DNA of 64,000 bases from Wujia chipingensis (GTDB taxonomy: Bacteria; Bacillota; Clostridia; Lachnospirales; Lachnospiraceae), in the NCBI RefSeq assembly GCF_014337155.1, contig NZ_CP060632.1, positions 639,001 through 703,000 on the forward strand, given 5' to 3'. Of the stretch, positions 52,565 to 62,567 are shown piece after piece. Position numbers and translations under genes: made by a program. The notes below the pieces were generated by a model that did not search any database, had not been told where the DNA came from, and saw nothing but the letters and a program-made list of their open reading frames with translations. Numbering within the stretch: position 1 is the stretch's first letter; every line of letters begins with the position of its first letter.

Positions 52565-52729
52565 AACATTAGTCATAGCGGAGTATGTTATGATATTTCA
52601 CAATTAACTATGGAACCGACAGCTTAAGGCTGGAATAATAACAGGTTCAAACACGTCTCATTTGGCTGATATATTGTGAGTTTTGTTTAAGTTGCACGTA
52701 GATAATACTGATTATTGAGGGATTTACCT

Positions 52730-52786
52730 ATGGAATGTTTAATGAAAACTGATGATATGGAAGTCGATATGACAAAAACACATTAA
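52730..52786 (+). CDS. Possible 18-residue leader peptide before the sugar-binding protein gene
   Basis: ATG to TAA gives MECLMKTDDMEVDMTKTH. GAGGG lies 8 bases before the ATG, and the stop codon abuts the AAAGGAGGG ribosome binding site of the next gene, 14 bases before its GTG. Five of the 18 residues are Met... in fact four. Composition gives no clear attenuation signal. It could be chance, but the site quality and placement are suggestive of translational coupling. Confidence 0.35.
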   Translation: MECLMKTDDMEVDMTKTH

Positions 52787-52800
52787 AGGAGGGTTTTTTT

Positions 52801-54204
52801 GTGAAGAAATTTAAGAAAGCAATGGCATTGTCATTGGCACTTGCAATGGGTCTTTCACTTGTAGCTTGTGGCGACAAGAAGGAAGAGACTACAACAGAGG
52901 CTACAACAACAGAGGCTACAACAACAGAGGCTGCTGCAACAGATGACGCTACAGCAGATGATGCATCTGCATCTAACGCAGAGGTATCTCTCCCAATGCC
53001 TGCTGAAGACAGCGATCCAATCTATGTTTACTCATGGAACACAGAGCTTGGTGACAGACTTCAGTATGTAAAGGACAAGTATCCTCAGTATGCTGATCTT
53101 ATTCAGTATGAGAACCTTGGTCTTGGCGGAACATCTGATGAGTACAAGAGTGCTATTGAGAACGCTATCGCTAATGGCGGAGACAAGGTACCTTCAATCA
53201 TAGCATGTGATGATGATGTAGCTCTGTACTTCCTGAACTCAGAAGCTATCGTTCCTGTTGAGGATCTTGGCATCACAGCTGATATGTACAGCAACGCTTA
53301 CCAGTATACAGTTGACTACGCTACAATCGATGGCAAGCTCAAGGGTATGTGCTGGCAGGCAACACCTGGATGTTTCATCTACAGAACAGATATCGCTAAG
53401 GAAGTTCTTGGAACAGACGATCCAGCTAAGGTTCAGGAGTATGTAAAGGATTGGGATACATTCCTTGATACAGCTGAGACAATGAAGCAGGCTGGTTACA
53501 AGATGCTTTCAGGTCCTTCAGATGCTAAGAAGCCTATCATCGATCAGAGAACATCTGCATGGGTAGAGAACGACACAGTTAACATCGACCCAGTTATCAC
53601 AGAGTATCTTGAGTTCGCTAAGAAGCTTTATGATGGTGAGTATACAAACAACAATGCTCAGTGGTCAGATGGCTGGAACACAGACTTTACAGCTGATGTA
53701 TTTGGCTACTTCGGATGTACATGGTTCACTTACTGGTCAATCAATGACAAGGAAGGTTCTGAGACATACGGAAAGAGAAATATGTGCCAGGGTCCTACAA
53801 CATATCACTGGGGCGGTACATACCTTGGTGTAACAGATCAGTGTCCTAACAAGGAACTTGCTGCACTTGTTCTTTACACACTTTGCTGTGATACAGATAC
53901 AATGTACAAGCTCTCTGATGAGACTCTTGACTTCGTAAACAACAAGGCAGCTGTAGAGAAGCTTATCGCTGATGGTAAGGGCGAGTCTCCAGTACTTGGT
54001 GGCGCTAACCCACTTCAGACATGGGCTGACAATGCAGAGAAGATCAACCTTCAGTATGCAACAGAGTACGATTCAACATTCAATGGTTACCTTGACAATG
54101 CTTCAGAGGCATACAACTCAGGCGAGCTTAAGACTGTTGATGACGCTGTAGCTAAGATTAAGGAACTTATCAAGGATGGTTACCAGAACCTTACAGTAGA
54201 GTAA
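52801..54204 (+). CDS. Sugar ABC transporter substrate-binding lipoprotein
   Basis: A 467-residue family 1 extracellular solute-binding protein. Signal peptide with lipobox LVAC (Cys22), a TTTEA-repeat linker (to about 60), then the binding domain (YVYSWNTELGDRL onward, with NAQWSDGWNTDFTADVFGYFG and ATPGCFIYRTDIAKEVLG). It starts with GTG after AAAGGAGGG. Codon use (GCT, CTT and TCA-rich) differs from neighbours and suggests high expression. The next two genes are the permeases; the ATPase is missing and is probably a shared MsmK/MsmX-type protein elsewhere. The sugar is unknown. Confidence 0.93.
   Translation: MKKFKKAMALSLALAMGLSLVACGDKKEETTTEATTTEATTTEAAATDDATADDASASNAEVSLPMPAEDSDPIYVYSWNTELGDRLQYVKDKYPQYADLIQYENLGLGGTSDEYKSAIENAIANGGDKVPSIIACDDDVALYFLNSEAIVPVEDLGITADMYSNAYQYTVDYATIDGKLKGMCWQATPGCFIYRTDIAKEVLGTDDPAKVQEYVKDWDTFLDTAETMKQAGYKMLSGPSDAKKPIIDQRTSAWVENDTVNIDPVITEYLEFAKKLYDGEYTNNNAQWSDGWNTDFTADVFGYFGCTWFTYWSINDKEGSETYGKRNMCQGPTTYHWGGTYLGVTDQCPNKELAALVLYTLCCDTDTMYKLSDETLDFVNNKAAVEKLIADGKGESPVLGGANPLQTWADNAEKINLQYATEYDSTFNGYLDNASEAYNSGELKTVDDAVAKIKELIKDGYQNLTVE
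52891..52932 (+). repeat. 15-bp tandem repeat in the lipoprotein linker
   Basis: The unit ACAACAGAGGCTACA occurs about 2.8 times and encodes the TTEAT repeats of the linker after the lipid-anchored Cys. Copy number may vary by slippage without changing the frame. Confidence 0.85.
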
Positions 54205-54238
54205 TTTACTGGCAACAATAATTGATATGAAATTATGG

Positions 54239-54340
54239 TTATGCACCGGGTTCGCCCCGGTGCATAATTTAAAAAAAGATACCGCTGTTAGGCATTTTAT
54301 AGAGGACATTCGATGGAGTGTCTTCTATAAAATGTCTAAC
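54239..54340 (+). repeat. Two strong hairpins between binding-protein and permease genes
   Basis: Hairpin 1 (54239-54267): stem TTATGCACCGG with a UUCG-type loop. Hairpin 2 (54287-54311 with 54316-54340): 25-bp stem starting GTTAGGCATTTTATAGA, with G-U pairs but no unpaired base and a 4-base loop GATG. Neither has a T run. They probably protect the upstream mRNA from 3' decay, giving more binding protein than permease. Confidence 0.75.
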
Positions 54341-54394
54341 GGGGGACGCGAAAACATATGTTAAAAATTATGAAAAGGTTGGGGAAGTGAAATC

Positions 54395-55378
54395 ATGAAG
54401 AAAAAGACAGTTGAATATGGTAAGTATGGATACTTCTTCATACTGCCATTCTTCTTAGTATTTTTTGTATTCCAGCTTTACCCGTTGATTTATACTTTCT
54501 ATCTTAGTTTCGTTGAGTATTACCAGATTAAACTTGGAAAATTCCAGGGTCCAAACTTTAATGGACTTAAAAACTATATCATGGTATTGGCAACGACAGA
54601 GGGTAAAGGTAGTGATCTGAAGGTTGTTTCATGGTTTGATACCATGACAGTTAAGTCAATCGGCAACACACTGAAGATTTGGGTTTTGAACTTTATTCCG
54701 CAGATTCTTCTGGCATTGCTTTTGGCTTCCTGGTTTACAGATACGGTTGTAAAGTTAAAAGGACAGGGCGCGTTCAAGATTATGATGTTCATGCCGAACA
54801 TTATCACTGCATCTTCCATCGCCGTTTTGTTCTATAGTTTGTTCAATGCTAATGGCCCTATTACTATGATGCTCCAAAATGCGCATATTATTAGCGAAAA
54901 GTATGACTTCATGGAGAAACCGGGCGGAACAATTGGTTTGATTGCATTCATGCAGTTCTGGATGTGGTATGGTAACTCAATGATTGTCCTTATTGCGGGT
55001 ATCCTGGGTATTAGTCCATCCCTCTATGAAGCAGCTATGGTAGATGGTGCGAACAGTAAGCAGCAGTTCTTTAAGATTACATTGCCACTGTTGAAGCCGA
55101 TTATCCAGTACAACCTGGTTACATCCGCAATCGGTGGTCTGCAGATGTACGATATTCCATCTCTGTTCAACGTTGACCAGTCATTCAATGGTAAGCCGAA
55201 CTTTGCATCAGAGACAATTACAATGTGGATTAAGTCACTTGGATTCACATCTAAGGATTATGGTAAAGCAGCAGCTTCATCTATCGTTCTGTTCATTGTA
55301 ACATTAGTAATCAGTATTGTCTTCTTCGCTGTTACCAAGGATAGACAGCCGAAGCAGAAGCATGCTGTGATTCGATAA
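54395..55378 (+). CDS. Sugar ABC transporter permease (MalF/MsmF type)
   Basis: A 327-residue permease with six hydrophobic segments and the cytoplasmic EAA loop EAAMVDGANSKQQFFKITLPLL that docks the ATPase. It starts after GGGGAAG and belongs to the CUT1 family. The strong hairpins upstream likely lower its level relative to the binding protein. Confidence 0.94.
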   Translation: MKKKTVEYGKYGYFFILPFFLVFFVFQLYPLIYTFYLSFVEYYQIKLGKFQGPNFNGLKNYIMVLATTEGKGSDLKVVSWFDTMTVKSIGNTLKIWVLNFIPQILLALLLASWFTDTVVKLKGQGAFKIMMFMPNIITASSIAVLFYSLFNANGPITMMLQNAHIISEKYDFMEKPGGTIGLIAFMQFWMWYGNSMIVLIAGILGISPSLYEAAMVDGANSKQQFFKITLPLLKPIIQYNLVTSAIGGLQMYDIPSLFNVDQSFNGKPNFASETITMWIKSLGFTSKDYGKAAASSIVLFIVTLVISIVFFAVTKDRQPKQKHAVIR

Positions 55379-55393
55379 GGGGGTGTGCGAATA

Positions 55394-56275
55394 ATGGCTA
55401 AAAACGCAGAAGTTGAATCGAGCTACTCAGGACGTATTCGTGCAACGAAGATATTTAGAACAATCATTTGCGTGTTGTTATGTATTATCAGTATCTTTCC
55501 GTTTTATCTGATGATCATCAACTCAACATTGGATTCTATTACAATTAAAGCTGGTGTGCACCTGCTTCCGGGTTCATTTGCACAGTTGGGAGAGAACTTT
55601 ACAAACCTGATGAAGAAGGCAGAGGGTGTTGGTACATCACTTTGGGGCGCTATGCTTCACAGTGCAATTATTTCTGTACCGGCAACAATCCTTACAGTTT
55701 ATTGTTCTACATTGACAGCTTACGGACTTACAGTATATAACTTCAAGTTGAAAAATGCAGCACATACATTTATTATGGCAATCATGATGATTCCTGCACA
55801 GGTATCTATCATTGGTTTCATGCAGTTTATGATGAAGATTAATCTGTATGATTCTTACTGGCCGCTGATCATCCCGGCAGCAGCTTCACCTGCTACATAT
55901 TACTTTATGAAGCAGTATATGGCAACGGGTCTTTCACTTGAGATTATCGAAGCTGCCAGAATTGATGGTTCTGGAGAGTTCTCTACATTTAATAAGATTG
56001 CATTACCTTTGATGAAGCCGGCTATGGCTACACAGGCAATCTTTGCATTCATCACTTCATGGAATAACTTGTATACACCTTCTATGATGTTGACAGATAC
56101 AGCAAAGAAGACATTGCCTATGTTCATCATGGCTCTTCGTTCAGAGCAGTTCAGACAGGATTATGGTGTTATCTACCTTGGTCTGTTCCTGACAGTATTG
56201 CCTATCTTCATTGTATACTTCACATTATCAAAGTACATCATTGCCGGTGTAGCTCTTGGTGGTGTAAAGGAGTAA
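55394..56275 (+). CDS. Sugar ABC transporter permease (MalG/MsmG type)
   Basis: A 293-residue permease with six hydrophobic segments and the EAA loop EAARIDGSGEFSTFNKIALPLM. The ATG at 55394 is favoured because AGGGGG lies about 11 bases upstream; a GTG at 55385 overlaps that region. Last gene of the importer operon, followed by a terminator. Confidence 0.94.
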   Translation: MAKNAEVESSYSGRIRATKIFRTIICVLLCIISIFPFYLMIINSTLDSITIKAGVHLLPGSFAQLGENFTNLMKKAEGVGTSLWGAMLHSAIISVPATILTVYCSTLTAYGLTVYNFKLKNAAHTFIMAIMMIPAQVSIIGFMQFMMKINLYDSYWPLIIPAAASPATYYFMKQYMATGLSLEIIEAARIDGSGEFSTFNKIALPLMKPAMATQAIFAFITSWNNLYTPSMMLTDTAKKTLPMFIMALRSEQFRQDYGVIYLGLFLTVLPIFIVYFTLSKYIIAGVALGGVKE

Positions 56276-56288
56276 TTTCAAGGATTTT

Positions 56289-56317
56289 AAAAGGATCGCG
56301 CAAGCGGTCCTTTTTTT
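56289..56317 (+). terminator. Terminator of the sugar transporter operon
   Basis: Stem AAAGGATCGC / GCGGTCCTTT, GCAA tetraloop, T run. Confidence 0.92.
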
Positions 56318-56362
56318 ATGCCTGATAAATGATCGCTTTCTGTGTATTTACTGTGAAAAGAG

Positions 56363-56391
56363 TTGACGATAGACAAAAAGAAAAGTAAAAT
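56363..56391 (+). promoter_or_regulatory. Promoter of the foldase-like lipoprotein gene
   Basis: TTGACG, 17-bp spacer, TAAAAT. Confidence 0.65.
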
Positions 56392-56427
56392 AGAACATGC
56401 ATATAAAGAAAGGGTTGGAGGACCAAA

Positions 56428-57567
56428 ATGATTAAAGGTAAAAAGTATTTAAAGAAACAGGCGGTTGCTTCTGTGCTTGCATTGAGCATGGCTGCAGCAT
56501 CGTTGACTGGTTGTAGTAATGGACTGAGCAGTTCGAAGAAGGAATCGTCCAATGTCGGTACGATGACACAGGAAGAGGCATCTACAACAAAGGTCATGGT
56601 GATTGGCGATTATGATATATATATGGATGAACTTCTGGTGTATGCGATTCAGGCAATGGTTACGAACAATGGAACACTGGCATCAGTAAAGGCAAATCCG
56701 GATACATACAAGGAACAGACGTTGTCTTTGATTCGTACGACCAAGATTTTGTACGATGTTACCCAGCATAATGATGTAACGTTGGATGATAGTGATATGG
56801 AAACAACGAATAATACAATTGATAATTTCCTTGGCTCGATGCCGGATGGACTTCTGGAGAAGTATGGTATCTCAGAGGACGTTGTCCGCAAGGTATTTAC
56901 AGAACAGACATATGTGTCTAAATTTGAGAATGATATCAAGAATGATATGGGTAAAAAGGTGCAGTCTGATATAGAAGAGAAAGTGAAGGATTACAATTTC
57001 ACAATCTTTGATTATATTCTGTTCCCGACTGTTGAGACAACGGAAGACGATGTCCCTGCAACAAATACAGATGGAAGCTATAAATACGTGAGTGATGATG
57101 CCAAGGAGAAGGCTAAGGAGAATGCGGAGGCACTGCTCGAGGAACTGAAAGCTGGCGGAGATGCAGCTTCGCTTGCACAAAAGTATGGCGTATCAAATTA
57201 CTATTTCGAGAGAACCGGATATGTTGGAAGCTTTACTGACAGCGTGAACAAAGCTGTTGAGAATTTGAAGGCTGGTGAGTGCTCCGGTGTGTTGGAAGAG
57301 GAGCTTGGATATGCGGTGATTCATATGAAGTCGGATCATGATGAAGAGCTGCTGAAGAACTATGCATATGCGGTTGCGAGTGATACAGTAGACAGCCAGT
57401 TCGAGAAATTGGAGACACAATGGTTGAGTAGTATCGAAGTAGACCCGGAGAAGGATATGGAAGGCACTGTGTGGGCAGATTATGATTTGTCTGGGTTGGC
57501 ACAGTCCCTGGCTGATGGCGGATTGTTAAATGGAGCTTCTTCCACATCCAGTGCCGGATCGAACTAA
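56428..57567 (+). CDS. PrsA/SurA-like peptidyl-prolyl isomerase lipoprotein
   Basis: A 379-residue lipoprotein with lipobox LTGC (Cys29), a helical SurA-N-like chaperone part (about 60-190) and a parvulin-like region (about 195-315, with AKENAEALLEELKAGGDAASLAQKYG and GYVGSFTDSVNKAVENLKAGECSGVLEEELGYAVIHMKS). It likely helps folding of exported proteins. The parvulin core is divergent, so isomerase activity is uncertain. It has its own promoter, GGAGG upstream and a terminator. Confidence 0.85.
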   Translation: MIKGKKYLKKQAVASVLALSMAAASLTGCSNGLSSSKKESSNVGTMTQEEASTTKVMVIGDYDIYMDELLVYAIQAMVTNNGTLASVKANPDTYKEQTLSLIRTTKILYDVTQHNDVTLDDSDMETTNNTIDNFLGSMPDGLLEKYGISEDVVRKVFTEQTYVSKFENDIKNDMGKKVQSDIEEKVKDYNFTIFDYILFPTVETTEDDVPATNTDGSYKYVSDDAKEKAKENAEALLEELKAGGDAASLAQKYGVSNYYFERTGYVGSFTDSVNKAVENLKAGECSGVLEEELGYAVIHMKSDHDEELLKNYAYAVASDTVDSQFEKLETQWLSSIEVDPEKDMEGTVWADYDLSGLAQSLADGGLLNGASSTSSAGSN

Positions 57568-57591
57568 ATATGATTTATTAGTCAAAGATAC

Positions 57592-57633
57592 AAATACGGA
57601 ACAGTTTGCGACAGACTGTTTCGTATTTTTTTG
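57592..57633 (+). terminator. Terminator of the foldase-like gene
   Basis: Stem AAATACGGAACAGT / ACTGTTTCGTATTT (one mismatch-type pair), 9-base loop, long T run. Confidence 0.92.
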
Positions 57634-57712
57634 TAAAAAAATAAAGGGAAAATGAGAAAAGTGTGGAATATATTATATAGGTGAGTTTTGACATGAACGA
57701 AAGGGAAAAAGA

Positions 57713-58720
57713 TTGACAATTCGAGAAGAATTAGAAAAAAGAGAACATCAAATCTATCGTACATGTGCCTGCTTTGCGGATCGGACAAAAGGACGAGTAA
57801 GGCAGGAAGAAAAATGCGATTTGCGTACAGAATTTCAGAGAGACCGGGATCGGATTTTGCATTCCAAATCATTCCGTCGGATGAAACATAAGACGCAGGT
57901 TTTTTTGTCTCCGGGCGGAGATCATTACCGAACCAGACTGACACATACGCTGGAAGTTGCGCAGATTGGACGGACGATTGCCAGATCTCTGTTTTTGAAT
58001 GAGGATCTGGTTGAGGCGATTGCTTTGGGACATGATCTTGGACATACGCCGTTTGGTCATGTTGGAGAACGGGCACTCTCTAAGTATACATCCAAGCCAT
58101 TCTGTCACAATGAGCAAAGTATTCGGGTGGTGGAGCATCTGGAGAAAAATGGCGCGGGATTGAATCTGACATGGGAAGTACGGGATGGCATTTTGAATCA
58201 TCGGAGTGCATGCGAACCGGCGACTTTGGAAGGAAAGATTGTCCGTTTGTCAGACAAAATAGCATATGTCAATCATGATATTGATGATGGAATACGTGCG
58301 GGGATATTGACAGAGGAGATGTTGCCGGTTGAGTGTACAAACCTTTTGGGGCATAGTACACGTGACCGTATCAATACATTGATTCATACGGTTGTTACAG
58401 CGAGCCATGATGTGGAAGATGTGGTTTTGCCGAAGGAATATCAGCAGGCGTTTCAGGAACTGCGCAGATTTATGTTTCAGGATCTGTATACCAATCCTGT
58501 TGCAAAAAGCGAGGAAGTGAAGGCAGAGCGCCTGATAGGTATGCTGTATGAAGAGTTTATGGAGCATGAAGACTGGTTGCCGGCAGAATATCAGAGATTT
58601 ATTGAACAGGGAGAACCGAAGGAAACAGTGATCTGTGATTATATAGCAGGAATGACGGATAATTATGCGATTGATATGGCAAAGAAGATATTTATTCCGA
58701 AGTCGTGGAGCAAGGAATAA
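57713..58720 (+). CDS. dgt: Deoxyguanosinetriphosphate triphosphohydrolase-like protein
   Basis: A 335-residue HD-domain protein that splits dNTPs to nucleoside and triphosphate. Motifs: SKSFRRMKHKTQVF, RLTHTLEVAQIGRTIARSL and the metal-binding LGHDLGHTPFGHVGE. It starts with TTG at 57713 (AAAGGG 8 bases upstream); the first in-frame ATG is too far in. It opens the dgt-dnaG-rpoD-trmK operon, a common Clostridia arrangement. Confidence 0.93.
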   Translation: MTIREELEKREHQIYRTCACFADRTKGRVRQEEKCDLRTEFQRDRDRILHSKSFRRMKHKTQVFLSPGGDHYRTRLTHTLEVAQIGRTIARSLFLNEDLVEAIALGHDLGHTPFGHVGERALSKYTSKPFCHNEQSIRVVEHLEKNGAGLNLTWEVRDGILNHRSACEPATLEGKIVRLSDKIAYVNHDIDDGIRAGILTEEMLPVECTNLLGHSTRDRINTLIHTVVTASHDVEDVVLPKEYQQAFQELRRFMFQDLYTNPVAKSEEVKAERLIGMLYEEFMEHEDWLPAEYQRFIEQGEPKETVICDYIAGMTDNYAIDMAKKIFIPKSWSKE

Positions 58721-58765
58721 CCATAGAGTCGCTCAAAATCCGTTGATAAGAATAGAGGAAGACAG

Positions 58766-60577
58766 TTGTATTATTCAGAAGATATAATTGAAGAGGTTCG
58801 GAGCCGCAATGATATTGTGGATGTGATCGGTGGATATGTGACCTTGAAACGCCGGGGAAATTCCTATATGGCGTGCTGCCCATTTCACCATGAGAAAACA
58901 CCCTCCTTCCATGTAAACCGGGATAAGCAGATGTATCATTGCTTTGGTTGCGGCGTTGGAGGAAATGTGATCACGTTTGTGATGGAATATGAGAACTTCT
59001 CGTTTCCAGAAGCACTCAAGATGCTGGCGGAGCGTGCGGGTGTTGCTTTGCCAGAACAGAATTATTCCAGGGAACAGCGGCAAAGAGAAAATTATAAGAT
59101 GGTTCTGAAGGAGATGAACCGGACAGCAGCGATTTATTTTAATTATTTACTGACTGCGACCTCGGCCGGTAAGCACGCACTGGAATACTATCATGACCGG
59201 GGATTCTCGGACGAGACGATTCAGCGGTTTGGGCTAGGATACGCGAATATTTATGAAAATGATTTGTACCAGTATTTGAAGAAACAGGGGTATACGGATG
59301 CACAGATGAAGGATTCCGGATTGGTGCGGATTGATGAACGCCGTGGCGGGCAGGATATGTTCTGGAACCGCGCGATGGTGCCGATAATGGATATCAATGG
59401 AAAAGTTGTCGGCTTTGGAGGACGTGTACTGGGGGATGGAACACCAAAGTATATTAACACCAAGGAAACGGCAGTTTTTGATAAGAGTCATACATTGTTT
59501 GCAATGAATATTGCCCGCAGATCCAAACGGCGGGGAATCATTTTATGCGAGGGATATATGGACGTCATCGCTATGCATCAGGCGGGCTTTGATAATGCGG
59601 CGGCATCTCTTGGTACGGCACTTACAATGGGACATGCAACAATTGTAAAACGATATACCGATGAGGTATATCTGGCGTACGATAGCGATGGCGCGGGTCG
59701 CAAGGCGACGATGAAGGCGATTGGCATTATGCGGGAAGTTGGAATATCAACCAGAATTATTGATCTGAAGCCGTATAAGGATCCGGATGAGTTCATACAT
59801 AATCTTGGAAAAGAAGCATTTGAAGGACGGATTGCTGATGCGGTGACGGGAATTGTATTTGAGATTGACGGCATTGCACAGGGGTATAACCTGAGAGATC
59901 CGGAAGAGAAAATCCGTTTTACAAAAGAGGCGGCAAAACGATTATCTGCATTAGATGAACCGGTCGTCCGGCATAGTTATATTGAGGCGGTCGCTGAGAA
60001 GTACAAGATAGATGCAGCAGATTTGAAAGCAATGGTGACAAGGTATGGAACGATTGGATTGCAGACGCAGACAACCAATATGGATGACACGGCGCGTCCA
60101 GTGATTGCGACGCCGCCACCGGAAGGAAATCGGAATCCAAGGGATGAAGCGGCTGATCGGGAGACGCAACCACAACGGTTGCTGCTCACATGGATGGTTG
60201 GAAAGCCAGAGCTGTTTGGACAACTTGAAGGAATTCTGACGGAGGAGGACTTTATTGATGAGGATTACCATACGGTAGCCAAACGGTTGTTTGACCAGTA
60301 CCGCGATAGCGGAACAGTGAATCCGGCGGCAATCGTAAATCTGTTTGAAGATATAGAAAAACAACGTCTGGTTGCAAAGATTTTGCAGACAGAGCTGGAT
60401 GTGGAGATCACTGAGGATGAAAAAGAGCGGGTGATCAATGATTTAGTGAGAAAAGTCAAGATGGCGCGGATTGATTATGAACTTGCGCATATTGCTGACA
60501 ATCCGGAGAAACTGCCGGAGGTAATTGCTGAAAAGGCAAGACTCACGAAATTGCATATTTCGTTAAAGAATGGATAG
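58766..60577 (+). CDS. dnaG: DNA primase
   Basis: A 603-residue primase. CHC2 zinc finger ([15 protein letters not shown]...YHCFGCG, about 36-62), catalytic Toprim domain (about 255-345, with [16 protein letters not shown] and [11 protein letters not shown]) and a C-terminal DnaB-interaction region. It makes RNA primers for replication. It starts with TTG at 58766, with GAGGAAGACAG upstream, the second TTG start in a row in this operon. Confidence 0.97.
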   Translation: MYYSEDIIEEVRSRNDIVDVIGGYVTLKRRGNSYMACCPFHHEKTPSFHVNRDKQMYHCFGCGVGGNVITFVMEYENFSFPEALKMLAERAGVALPEQNYSREQRQRENYKMVLKEMNRTAAIYFNYLLTATSAGKHALEYYHDRGFSDETIQRFGLGYANIYENDLYQYLKKQGYTDAQMKDSGLVRIDERRGGQDMFWNRAMVPIMDINGKVVGFGGRVLGDGTPKYINTKETAVFDKSHTLFAMNIARRSKRRGIILCEGYMDVIAMHQAGFDNAAASLGTALTMGHATIVKRYTDEVYLAYDSDGAGRKATMKAIGIMREVGISTRIIDLKPYKDPDEFIHNLGKEAFEGRIADAVTGIVFEIDGIAQGYNLRDPEEKIRFTKEAAKRLSALDEPVVRHSYIEAVAEKYKIDAADLKAMVTRYGTIGLQTQTTNMDDTARPVIATPPPEGNRNPRDEAADRETQPQRLLLTWMVGKPELFGQLEGILTEEDFIDEDYHTVAKRLFDQYRDSGTVNPAAIVNLFEDIEKQRLVAKILQTELDVEITEDEKERVINDLVRKVKMARIDYELAHIADNPEKLPEVIAEKARLTKLHISLKNG

Positions 60578-60609
60578 AATATAATCACAATGGAAGGATG
60601 GAACCTAAA

Positions 60610-61800
60610 ATGGCAAAGAAAGTAACAGATAAGGACACAAAGCAGACAACAAAGGCGACAAACGAGAATATCATGAATTCAGACCAGATGAAAGAGCATC
60701 TGGACAATCTTGTCGATATGGCGAAGAAAAATGATAACACATTGATTGACACAGAAATCGTCAACTATTTTGTTGGAAAGCCGGATATTGAGCTTAATAC
60801 AGATATGATGACAAAAATCTTCGATTATCTCGATGAACACCATGTCGCTGTTTTGTCAGAGACAGAGGAGGACGATGAGATCTTAGATGACATGATTCTG
60901 GAGGACGCAGAGGACGCAGATATTGACATTGAGAAGATTGATCTCTCTGTACCAGACGGTGTCAGCATCGAAGACCCGGTTCGTATGTATCTGAAGGAGA
61001 TTGGTAAGGTGCCATTGCTGACGGCGGAGGAAGAGATTGAACTGGCAAAGCGGATGGAGGCCGGTGATGAAAAGGCAAAGCAGAAGCTGGCAGAGGCGAA
61101 CCTCAGACTGGTTGTCAGCATTGCAAAACGTTATGTTGGTCGTGGTATGCTGTTTCTGGATCTGATTCAGGAAGGTAACCTTGGTTTGATCAAAGCTGTT
61201 GAGAAGTTTGATTATGAAAAAGGATATAAGTTCAGTACGTATGCAACATGGTGGATTCGCCAGGCAATCACAAGAGCAATCGCTGATCAGGCAAGAACAA
61301 TCCGTATTCCAGTGCATATGGTAGAGACAATCAATAAGCTGATTCGCGAGTCCAGACAGCTTCTGCAGGAACTTGGAAGAGAACCATTGCCGGAGGAGAT
61401 CGCAGAGCGTATGGGAATCTCTGTAGAGCGTGTACGGGAGATCTTAAAGATCTCACAGGAGCCTGTATCTCTGGAGACGCCAATTGGTGAAGAGGAAGAT
61501 AGTCATTTAGGCGATTTTATTCAGGATCAGAATGTACCAGTGCCGGCAGAGGCGGCAGCGAGCAACTTACTGCGTGATCAGTTAAATGAGGTGCTTGATA
61601 CACTGACAGAACGAGAACAGAAGGTATTGCGTTTGCGGTTTGGTATGGATGATGGACGTGCAAGAACGTTGGAGGAAGTTGGTAAGGAATTCCAGGTTAC
61701 AAGAGAGCGTATCCGTCAGATTGAGGCAAAGGCACTTCGTAGATTAAGACATCCTAGCAAGAGCAGAAAATTGAAGGATTACCTGGATGCCAATGACTAA
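60610..61800 (+). CDS. rpoD: Primary sigma factor (sigma-70/SigA)
   Basis: A 396-residue sigma factor with region 1.1 (about 15-80), region 1.2 ([26 protein letters not shown]), the 2.x core ([57 protein letters not shown], conserved promoter-melting residues present) and region 4 ([43 protein letters not shown]). The start at 60610 is preferred to an ATG at 60598 that sits on the ribosome binding site. The clear TTGACA/TATAAT promoters with 17-bp spacing in the window fit this factor. Its end overlaps trmK by 14 bases. Confidence 0.98.
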   Translation: MAKKVTDKDTKQTTKATNENIMNSDQMKEHLDNLVDMAKKNDNTLIDTEIVNYFVGKPDIELNTDMMTKIFDYLDEHHVAVLSETEEDDEILDDMILEDAEDADIDIEKIDLSVPDGVSIEDPVRMYLKEIGKVPLLTAEEEIELAKRMEAGDEKAKQKLAEANLRLVVSIAKRYVGRGMLFLDLIQEGNLGLIKAVEKFDYEKGYKFSTYATWWIRQAITRAIADQARTIRIPVHMVETINKLIRESRQLLQELGREPLPEEIAERMGISVERVREILKISQEPVSLETPIGEEEDSHLGDFIQDQNVPVPAEAAASNLLRDQLNEVLDTLTEREQKVLRLRFGMDDGRARTLEEVGKEFQVTRERIRQIEAKALRRLRHPSKSRKLKDYLDAND

Positions 61801-62551
61801 TATGCAGAATCGGGACAAGAAAATACCATTGTCAAACCGTATGCAGTCGATTCTTGCGATGCTTCAGCAGGAAAAGCTGTCCCACGGGAAGATTCCGTGT
61901 GTGGCGGATATTGGCTGCGATCATGCGTTTGTATCAATGGCATGTGTAAGAGATGGCTTGGCAGAGCGTGTTATAGCGATGGACGTGCGGAAAGGACCAC
62001 TCTCCATTGCGCAGACACATATTCAGGAATATGGATTTGAAAAAAGTGTAGAAACGAGATTATCCAATGGGTTTGAAGCTATAGAACCGGGCGAAGCAAC
62101 ATGGGCGGTGCTAGCCGGAATGGGCGGAGAACTCATGAAAACTATTCTGCAAAATGGAAAAGCGCATCTGGATGCAGGGATTGGGCTGATTTTACAGCCT
62201 CAGTCAGAGCCGCAGGCGGTTAGATCGTATCTGCAGGAAGAGCGGTACATAATTATAGATGAGGATTTTTTGCGGGAAGATGGAAAGTTTTACACAATAA
62301 TCAAAGCAATAAAAAACACGGAAACGAAGAAACTGCCACAGATGGATAATGTGGAGTTGAAGTATGGTCCGGCGTTGCTTCGGAAGGAAAATCCGGTTTT
62401 TCAGGAATATTTGTTGGAAGAACAGCATAAAATGCAGGAATTGCAGAATCGTTTATCTCTGCAGGATACAGTATCTTCGAAACGAAGACGGAAAGAGTTG
62501 GAAGAGGAGCTTTTGTTGCTTGCGCGCGCGATGACGTGGAATCATGGATGA
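61787..62551 (+). CDS. trmK: tRNA (adenine-22-N1) methyltransferase
   Basis: A 254-residue SAM-dependent methyltransferase of the TrmK family: SAM-binding [16 protein letters not shown] and catalytic-region [13 protein letters not shown], then [18 protein letters not shown] and a C-terminal coiled coil (about 205-245). It methylates A22 of tRNA. It overlaps rpoD, with AAGGA upstream, and is followed with an overlapping frame by nif3. The rpoD-trmK-nif3 order is usual in Firmicutes. Confidence 0.95.
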   Translation: MPMTNMQNRDKKIPLSNRMQSILAMLQQEKLSHGKIPCVADIGCDHAFVSMACVRDGLAERVIAMDVRKGPLSIAQTHIQEYGFEKSVETRLSNGFEAIEPGEATWAVLAGMGGELMKTILQNGKAHLDAGIGLILQPQSEPQAVRSYLQEERYIIIDEDFLREDGKFYTIIKAIKNTETKKLPQMDNVELKYGPALLRKENPVFQEYLLEEQHKMQELQNRLSLQDTVSSKRRRKELEEELLLLARAMTWNHG

Positions 62552-62567
62552 GATGAGAGGTGATAGA

